A stretch of DNA of 64,000 nucleotides from Chimonanthus salicifolius (taxonomy: Eukaryota; Streptophyta; Magnoliopsida; Laurales; Calycanthaceae). Within the stretch, counting starts at the first letter, position 1. The number at the start of each line of letters is the position of its first letter. Of this stretch, positions 57,118 to 64,000 are shown one piece after another. The notes beneath the pieces are model-generated. The model saw only the letters and a list, made by a program, of their open reading frames with translations, was not told the origin of the DNA and searched no databases. Both the position numbers and the translations under genes were made by a program. The DNA is taken from positions 50,543,195 through 50,607,194 of the forward strand of contig CM023538.1 of the NCBI GenBank assembly GCA_013350335.1. Direction: 5' to 3'.

Positions 57118-58300
57118 TGTTGCCTAGAACTTGACCCAAGATGGGAGGTGAATTGGGTCAATGCAAACTTTTTGGGTTTTCTTTGATTTTGTAAATCTAA
57201 AAATTAAGTGTAGATAACAGAAAATGCAACCTAGATAAATAAGGTAAATGCAGAAAATAGATTAGAGGAGATGAGATGAGAAGAGATGGAGAGATTGAAA
57301 CAGAGATTTTTAAACGGTTCGGCGACGTGCCTACGTCCTCGCCTCAAGTACACCACTTGAGAATTGAATACACTATGCTTCCCCTTAACGGGTGGAGAAG
57401 AAACCTCTTACAATGCTTCAGAGTACACTACTCTTCATATTTGAAGTAGAAGAGCTCTCTTCTCCATTCAGCAGGGTTACACTAACCCTTTACAACTTGA
57501 TCTCTCAAAGAGAAATAAATGATTACAAGTTTGATGCACAGGAGTCACTCTCACATGTATGCAAATTAATCTTTCTAAGAGTCACTCATAGTTTTGAACA
57601 AATCTGGCTCAAAGGAAAAGGCTGCAGTTTAAAGTATTTTGAGCAATAATGAGTTTGGAAAAGTCTGATTGATTTCAAGTAAATGGGCAAAAACTAAATC
57701 CTCCCCAAGACTTGTTTTTATAGGATTTTCAAATATTTGAACATTGGAGAATCATAAATGAGGGATAGTCCGTTGGAGGGTGCATTAATAAAAAAATTGA
57801 CCTTTCTGAAAAATGCATTAAATGCCTGATTCGGTGCATGATTTTGTCCAACCAGTCGACTGGTAGATCGACTAGTGGATCGACTAAAACAATTAAAGAC
57901 GAATATAAGTTTAAGAATAGTAACCAGTCGATGTACCAGTCGACTGGTTGACCGAATAGATATATCAGAGATGATTTCAATTTTCAGTACAGTCATCAGT
58001 CCATGTACCAGTCGACTGGTAGGTCATCTACATAGATCAAATACTATTTTATTTTACGGAACAAGCACCAATCGACTAAACTTGTTAGAGACAAAATCGT
58101 ATATCATATAAGCATCAGTCGACTGCTGGATAGTCTGGTTCCTCTGTATGTGTGGTTTTTGACTTGTGATCTTTCCAGAGTGTGTTTATCTTGTTTCTAA
58201 GGTTTGGTCAATGTTTTGAAGAACTTTGAAAACGTTTTTCTTGAAAAGTTTTAAGTCCTATGGTCCATTAGAAATATGGTTGAGCCAGGAGTTCAAAACA
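57118..58300 (-). repeat. 5' LTR of the Sirevirus-type element
   Basis: The end TAGGCAACA at 57118 is fixed by the PBS. The start (TGTTTTGAACTCCTGG, 58300) is a best guess from TG/CA ends, giving about 1.18 kb, reasonable for Sireviruses. It contains the ACCAGTCGACTGGT array. Confidence 0.65.
57851..58125. repeat. Palindromic-word array, word ACCAGTCGACTGGT
   Basis: Perfect 14-bp palindromes at 57851-57864, 57935-57948 and 58007-58020, and CAGTCGACTG at 58116-58125. Variants between them include ACCAGTCGATG, GATCGACTAGTGG and CCAATCGACTAA. Sirevirus LTRs are known to hold repeated palindromes. Confidence 0.88.
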
Positions 58301-59560
58301 ATCAGTGACTTTACAAAATAAGCCCATCTTCCATAGCCTATTCCTAGGAACATAGCTTTGGTCTTCAATCTTCTTCTTCTTTAAGTCTTCACGTTCCATG
58401 AACCATTCGATCTCTTTTCTTGTATATGTTGATATCAAATCCATGTCTTTTCATATAAAGTTCTTTCTTCAAAGTACCTTTCTTATCAATAATTCTGATT
58501 CAAAATGCTAGGTGCACATGTCTTGTCATCATCAAAATTACATAAGTAACCTTTGGTTGAAAGTTTGGGATTAATAAGTACATATACACTTTTGAGGCTT
58601 TCTTGTTTCTTTTTTTAATTCTAACATGACAGTGTATGAAGATTTTCAAGACATCGTCTTTATGCTTCAATGCATATGCCCACACCTTTCTAGCTGTATC
58701 ATCTATGAAATTGAGAAAATACGAAGCACCACCAAAAGTTTTAACTTTCATGGGCCACAAACATCATAATAAACTAATTCCAAAACATTAGTTTTTCTAT
58801 TAGAGGAATAATGATGAAATGAAACTCTATGCCACTTGCCAACTAAAGAATGAACACATTTATATAAATGCATATTTTTCATGTCAGGGAGGAGTTGATT
58901 CTTTATGAGAATCTGTAGACCCTTTTCACTCATACGACCAAGCCGCTTATGCCACAAGTTAGTAGATAACTTTTGTGTTGTATTCATGTCCCCCTTGCAC
59001 AAGTGAACTTGAGTCTTGTAAAGATTGCAACATTTCTTTCCTCTCTCCCTCACAAGAGAGTAGAGCTTCCAACACCCCTTACCAAAGTGACTAAAGTACC
59101 TTTCTTCATCCAACTTTCCTGCAGAGATCAAATTGAAACGATGATATGGAACATGTCTTACACCCTTGACTACCAATTTACAACCAACATTGGTTTCTAT
59201 GTAGACATCACATATCCCTAGAATTTTTGAGGTTTCATTATTACTCATCTTCACAGCACAAAAATTACATGCCATGTATGAGGCAAAGAGATCCTTCCTT
59301 GGGATAGCATGGTACGAAGCACTGGTATCAATCACCCAATTTGTGTTGCTACAAGCTAGACTATAACAAGAACTTTACAGGCGGATAGAATAATAATATC
59401 CCCATTTAAAGCAATAGCAATGCTTTCTTTGTCTTGAAGTTCCTCTTCGCACTTTCCGTTCTTTTTCTCTTTCTTGTACATTCAACACTCGTTCTTTATG
59501 TGACCGACCTTAACACAATGATAGCAAGTAATTCCCTTTCTGCAAAGTTGTCCATAAACC
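58301..59560 (-). pseudogene. copia-5 fragment: zinc knuckle, protease, integrase start
   Basis: On the minus strand a CCHC knuckle CYHCVKVGHIKNEC (about 59535-59490) is followed by a stop. Then come protease (MIDTSASYHAIPRKDLFASY from 59335, DTS where DTG is usual), LGICDVYIETN, RHVPYHRFNLISAGKLDEE, the NLWHKRLGRMSEKGLQIL motif (about 58955) and ELVYYDVCGP. The integrase core start FGGASYFLNFIDDTARKVWAY is at about 58740. Sequence beyond about 58500 is no longer recognisable. Both ends are truncated and no LTR belongs to it. Confidence 0.8.
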
Positions 59561-60357
59561 CTTCAATGTAGCCTTTCAATATGTAAGGTTAGCCCAAATA
59601 CAATTGAAGACAATTCAAGCAAAATCATCAATCAAAACATTTTATAGAGAGAAAACCAAGAATAATGATGCAAGGACGCAGGCCACTTTATTTTAAATTT
59701 GGTCTATTATAATTTTTTTTCTCATTAAAACTTAGGTCCAACCTTTTATAATTTTCATTTGATGCATCTTCAACAATTAGATTAAACATGATAGGTCAAA
59801 ATATTTATCCAATGATTCATTTTAATCTTAAAAGACATTGGCTAACATGATTCAATGGATCTTATTTTTTATAGTGTGATAATCTTTATAATAATTTATC
59901 CATCCTTATATTTTTTATAATCATCAGTTATGCTTCATTTTCTAACTAGACAATCAGAACACTGAACTTTTCAACTCAGACGTCTAAGAAACCTGAGATG
60001 CAAATAAACACAAGAAGAAAATATATATACATCCATACATATAAGGATAACTATCTAAAATCAACTAGTGCAAGTACACAAAAACAGCAACAATACAAAA
60101 TAAATTGCTCTTTGGAGGCTTTTTTTTAATGACCAAGGTGTCTAGATCTCTTAGAGCACCCAACTAATCCTCAAAGCATATCTAGGCCTCCTTACTTACA
60201 CATACTAGGTAACTCTACGGAAAGTGGCCTTTTAGAATAGAATGAGAATCAAAGTCAGGACTTGGACTTCATGAGATGATGGATTCCTGGCCATCACTCA
60301 AACCCCTTTGGATTAAATTGCTCATTAGAGACTTAAATATTCATTAGGTGTAGTGCA
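59561..60357. other. Intergenic, no gene recognised
   Basis: AT-rich. It may contain the degraded gag of copia-5 at its left edge. Confidence 0.45.
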
Positions 60358-60527
60358 TGTTGGAATATATTTAGATTATTCTAATTATAATGTAATTAGG
60401 ATTCTACTTTGGGTTTATCTCTATTAAGAGATCTATTTAGATTAGAAGTGTAATAGCCCTAGGGTCGGCTAAGGCTATAGATAGTTGTGTAATACTCTTT
60501 AATGAATACAATTTCTCTTTTCTAATA
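60358..60527 (+). repeat. 5' LTR of copia-6
   Basis: Begins TGTTGGAATATATTTAG, has the typical short copia LTR make-up (GTGTAATACTC, then AATGAATACAATTTC) and ends at the primer site. No second LTR lies in the window, so the end is set by the PBS only. Confidence 0.7.
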
Positions 60528-60540
60528 TGGTATCAAAGCC
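60528..60540 (+). other. Primer-binding site of copia-6
   Basis: TGGTATCAAAGCC, one mismatch from the initiator-Met primer site. Confidence 0.8.
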
Positions 60541-63158
60541 TAAATTCGTTCCTATTGAGTGAGCTTTCTCTTCCTTCACCTCTTCTTCTCTCCCTCTGTC
60601 CGCAGAGATACATCGACAGAGGGAGGAAGGGACATCCCATCGCTAAGATCTAAAACAGACAAATTGTTGTGTGGTTATTGGTCGCCTGAGATCTCCTGCA
60701 CACGTTATGTTCTCTGCCACTGCCACGCATCTCCGCCCGGCACTTCTTGCGGCTCCTCTGTTTGAATTTGTTTGCCAGAACATAACCTTTGTTTGTTGTT
60801 GTTCTGCCATCTTCACGATCACCAAGCGGGGAGCTTCTTGGCTCTGCAATCGCCTCTGCTAGCTGTGCATCTTCTTCCGCCTAGCCGGTTACAAATCTGT
60901 CTTTTTTGGCCATCGTCCTCTGCAACCCGACAGACTTAGATCTTCTCTTAACAGCTCTTTGCTCAGATCTGAAACGCCTGGGTGCTTTCAGATCTATAGA
61001 AACCCATCATCGTACCTTCCTAGTGCTGCCTTGGGACCTTGCAACCCCACCGACATGATCAGATCTGGCCCGACATGCCCAGATCTGGCTCTATTTAAAC
61101 TCCTGTGCCGTGCTGCAGTTCACTGAAGTACGAAGGGGATTGGTTGAAATGGCGTCTCATCCTAGCAAATTCGCCTCCTACTCATACTCCTTTCTCTAAA
61201 ACCCATATCTGATTTTCTTTCGTCTCTGTTGCTGCCGTTTCATTAAGGAGAACTCAGGCTTCAGCTTGGAAGTGTTGAAGCTTGCTTCCCTTTCTCTGCT
61301 CAAATCAGGTTGTCCAAGCACTAATTTCTCAGATCTGAGCCTTCCTGTGAGATCTGTTTGCAGCCTAGGTCTTGCCGTTTGCAGCAACCATCGGCCTTCA
61401 CCCCTCTCTGCCCGCATTGCTGTTCCGATCGTAGCCAACCAGCCTTTATTATTTGCTGCCGATCTCCGACCTGCAGACGGTTATCTCCGTTTGTCTTCCT
61501 GTTTTGTCGATCTCCGTTGATCTGCTCTGCCCATCGCTACTGCAGCCTCGCAATCATCTCGGTGTTCTTGTCGGCGCTATCTTCGCCGATATCAGATCTA
61601 TACCCAAAACTCCATCCAGTTGTTGGAGGATCTCAGAGATCTGTTCTTTCCTGTTGCGTTCTCACCTGTACACCTGCGATTGTCGCCCTCTTCTGCTGCT
61701 CCTTTCTCTTGTTGGGAGAGGGAGAGAAACAGTAAGAAACCCCATCTGTCGGATCTACATCTCAGTTTATCCAGATCTGGTTGAAGATCTGTATCCTTTC
61801 GACATTAGATTGTTGTGTTGTTTCCTCATGCAGGTTTCTCTGTTTGCCGTTTCTGAGCAATAGAGTTTCTCTGTTTGTTGCCGCCAGTTTCATCCTGTTG
61901 CGTCTTAGATAGATCACATAAAGGAGGAAACCGATCTGAATCAAATCTAAAGCGTACCCCATTGTCGGCTGCATCATACAAAATCTGATTTCGTTGTGGG
62001 ACCTCGGCATTGTCTGCGTCTCCAGGCCCACCTCAGTTGTTGTCTACCTCTTCCAAGCGCAGATATCCGATTTTCTACTTTGTCTTCCTCCATCTGCTTC
62101 TTTGGCTGCGGCGATCTCTGTCGCTTCCGCTGCAACCGTCGCTTCCATTGTTGCCTCCACAACCTCAGTTCTGCTTCTGGCTGTCCCTCCTACCTCAGCC
62201 GAAGCATTGTTCTCTGTTGCTGCCTGCAGTGCCAACAAAGACACCATCAACCAGATTCGTGCTCCTTCGATCAGATCTGATGCGCCCCTTGCTGTCGTTG
62301 GATCTAACAGCCCCTCCTCCATGACCAGATCTGGCCAGACGTGCCTAGATCTGCCTGCACTTTCAGATCTGGTTGTTTGACAGATCTAAATCGTCCTTGT
62401 TCAGGAGATTTGTTGTGTTTCAGATCTAGCCATCCCCGCTTGCAACCGACCGTCCTCGATTGTTTTCCCTAGTTGCTGTTGTGCTCATCGCAGGCCTCTC
62501 CACTCAGCCCATGCTGTATCATTGAAGACGGAGAAGGCTCTGCATCAGCCTTAGGCCGTCTGCAGCACCTAGATTAGAGCACCTCCGCCTGCAGCCCTCT
62601 TGTTTTCTGTTCACCGCCCGATGTTGTATCCTTGTCTCTGCATATCTCCGGTCTGGTTCGACCGTGAACAGCCAACATGCCCTGATCAGATTTGCAGGCG
62701 AGATTTGTACTCCGACTTTGATCGGGGTCCGATTGCAAGCAACACCTTGGGCAGCACATCAAACTCCATTGGCATTCTCTCATGTTTCGATTGGGTTGAT
62801 CTTCTTTGCAAGCAACATGTTGTTGCTCGCCTGCAGTTTTCTTTCAGATCTGAACTATTGAAGAGATTTTGAGTTTTTTCTCCACACCAAAAAAAAAAAG
62901 GTGGGACACGGTCCCTGTTTCCTACCAGATGCAGGCACGTTAAAATTACTGGTACCCCTGTTGCCCTTCTATTGTAGAGAAGGGGGTGAGTTACATATTT
63001 TCTAGATCATTGACATGCAACAGAAGGATTGCATGAGACTGCATATTCAGTTATTGATGCCTTGGGACAACTCTGGTAGTTTACTGCATGTTGTGTCATA
63101 CATGTTCTTCAACAACATCCAGATTGTGTTCTTCGCTCCATTTAGTGCTGCCCGAACA
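60541..63158 (+). other. Long copia-6 leader, CAGATCTG-rich, no gag or pol found
   Basis: About 2.6 kb, unusually GC-rich for this window, with TCTGC, CCTGCAG and AGATCTG words throughout and many overlapping open frames on both strands (61196-62380) but no recognised domain. The style matches the shorter leaders of copia-1 and copia-2 (GATCTG, TTGCAACC words). An A-run and a GTGGGACACGG stretch near 62890 end the GC-rich part. No gag start was identified; the element is either deleted or the coding part is absent. Confidence 0.55.
60964..62853. repeat. Dispersed CAGATCTG palindromes
   Basis: Exact copies at 60964, 61060, 61080, 61330, 61772, 62272, 62326, 62364 and 62846, plus more than a dozen with one change (GAGATCTG, TAGATCTG, CAGATCTA). 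Confidence 0.9.
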
Positions 63159-64000
63159 TGTAATACCCTGACCCAGATTAGGCATAGTTTAGCTTAATAA
63201 TTCTGTTTAACCGGTTAATCTCAAAGATTACAGTTAGGGTTTTGAGGAAAGCCCAAGTGTGGCCCAATCTGAACTCGAAAGCTCAGTGGTCCAGCTCGCC
63301 CAGTTGGAGGGGCATTTTGGTAATTTGCCGTTTCTACTTATTATTTTTATAATTTATGTTATTATGTGATTATTGTTGGATAATAATGTTTCCCTTAATC
63401 AAGGAATTGTATTTCTGATTTTAAAATAATTTTCCTTTCAGAAAATAGTATTTTAAATCTGCCCGTCAAAACCCCGAAAGGGAGTAATAATTATTTTAAA
63501 TGATTTTGGGAATGAGATAAAACTCAAAATTAGTATTTTATGGTAGACCATTTTATTAATGGTCTAGTTATTCTTTAGTACCCAAAAATGAGATTTCTAA
63601 ATTGTTTATTTTAACATTTGTTTAATTAAGTAAATAAGGTTAAATTATGGTTTTTATTTAAATCAATGGTTTTTAGTGAGAGTTAAATTCCAAAATTTTT
63701 ATGGTGATTAAAGTTTTCAAAACCCAACCTACCTGTAAGGTTGGATTAAGTTTTTGAGTTTTTAAAATCTTGGTTTTAGTTGAAAAATTAGATTTTTCCA
63801 AAATGAAGGACTTATTTGCAAAACTGCAACCGGACTTCCAAACAGTGAATTCACTATTCGGAACGTCAGCTTCGACTGCATGCAGAAGCATGCAGTGGCC
63901 ACCCAACCTCCCTTCCCGGCTGAATTTCTATATATTCAGCCCCCCTCACCAGCTTTCAAACTCCCAAGCTTTCTATCTTTCTCTCCCTCTCAGTTTCAGC
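63159..64000 (+). repeat. Start of another long LTR, cut by the window end
   Basis: Begins TGTAATACCCTGACCCAG, like the long LTRs at 31838, 37231 and 46215. It continues with GGGCATTTTGGTAATTTG and, near 63930, a CT-rich TATATTCAGCCCCCCTCACC segment of the kind found about 0.4-0.8 kb into the other LTRs. No array is reached before the window ends. Confidence 0.6.

Larger units (their letters stand above)
52591..58300 (-). mobile_element. Sirevirus-type copia, 5' LTR to RNase H, inactive
   Basis: On the minus strand: 5' LTR (58300-57118), PBS, gag with the Sirevirus-like ISSMFTRFTNIINELDALGK block and long coiled-coil extension, protease, integrase, reverse transcriptase and part of RNase H. 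It is cut in RNase H near 52591 and no 3' LTR follows. Confidence 0.85.

Noticed and set aside
61196..62380. Many long overlapping frames on both strands
   Set aside because: GC-rich copia leader with few stops by composition; no domain, no consistent start and several frames equally open.

Overview
This is a nuclear stretch of a flowering-plant genome. It is AT-rich, its few genes have GT-AG introns and TATA boxes, and it carries Ty1/copia elements primed by initiator-Met tRNA, MITEs and multi-kilobase LTRs of plant type. I cannot name the species. Most of the window is transposon-derived, and only three gene models look possibly intact: an ankyrin-repeat exon, a small secreted proline-rich protein and a small secreted cysteine-rich protein. 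Two gene relics are also readable: an IMPACT/UPF0029-like gene and an HSP20 gene.

Layout. 1-641: right part of a palindromic DNA element. 1753-7293: complete but dead copia element with 208-bp LTRs, sitting beside the last recognisable exon (7481-8492, minus) of the ankyrin gene. 8.5-12.4 kb: intergenic. 12406-13982: nested palindromic element with an 8-bp target duplication. 15.0-15.8 kb: two diverged DNA-element relics just past a truncated IMPACT-like gene (15957-16925, minus). 18132-18446: proline-rich gene. 22.0-26.7 kb: 3'-truncated copia with a 354-bp insertion in gag, ending against an HSP20 relic. 28187-28558 and 42008-42439: two short hAT-like elements with perfect 8-bp target duplications. 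29.99-36.9 kb: diverged LTR-type repeats around a copia 3' end (33430-34894). 37231-40191: solo LTR. 40984-41367: cysteine-rich gene. 43109-44216: copia 3' end. 44989-51861: solo LTR with a second solo LTR (46215-50142) nested inside it, each with a perfect 5-bp target duplication. 52.6-58.3 kb: minus-strand Sirevirus-type copia with a 5' LTR. 58.3-59.56 kb: another copia fragment. 60358-63158: copia LTR plus a long leader. 63159-64000: start of another long LTR.

The recurring structure no single annotation explains is the palindromic-word array: a short palindrome, usually with a central CpG, repeated many times in a few hundred bases, with a different word in each element. Examples are CAATCGNNCGATT at 0.33 kb, CATTCGAATG at 12.6 and 13.7 kb, TATCGGCCGATA at 42 kb, hairpins of GACTGAATC with GATTCAGTC at 33 kb, CTCGGAAC with GTTCCGAG at 38 kb, GGGTTCGGCCAT with ATGGCCGAACCC at 47-49 kb, ACCAGTCGACTGGT at 58 kb, and CAGATCTG at 61-63 kb. 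The arrays occur in hAT-like elements, in Sirevirus-type LTRs and in long gypsy-like LTRs, and in the last group they lie at comparable distances from the LTR start. This is the most promising undescribed signal in the window.

All alignments were done by eye. Family names rest on conserved motifs, and no database search was run.
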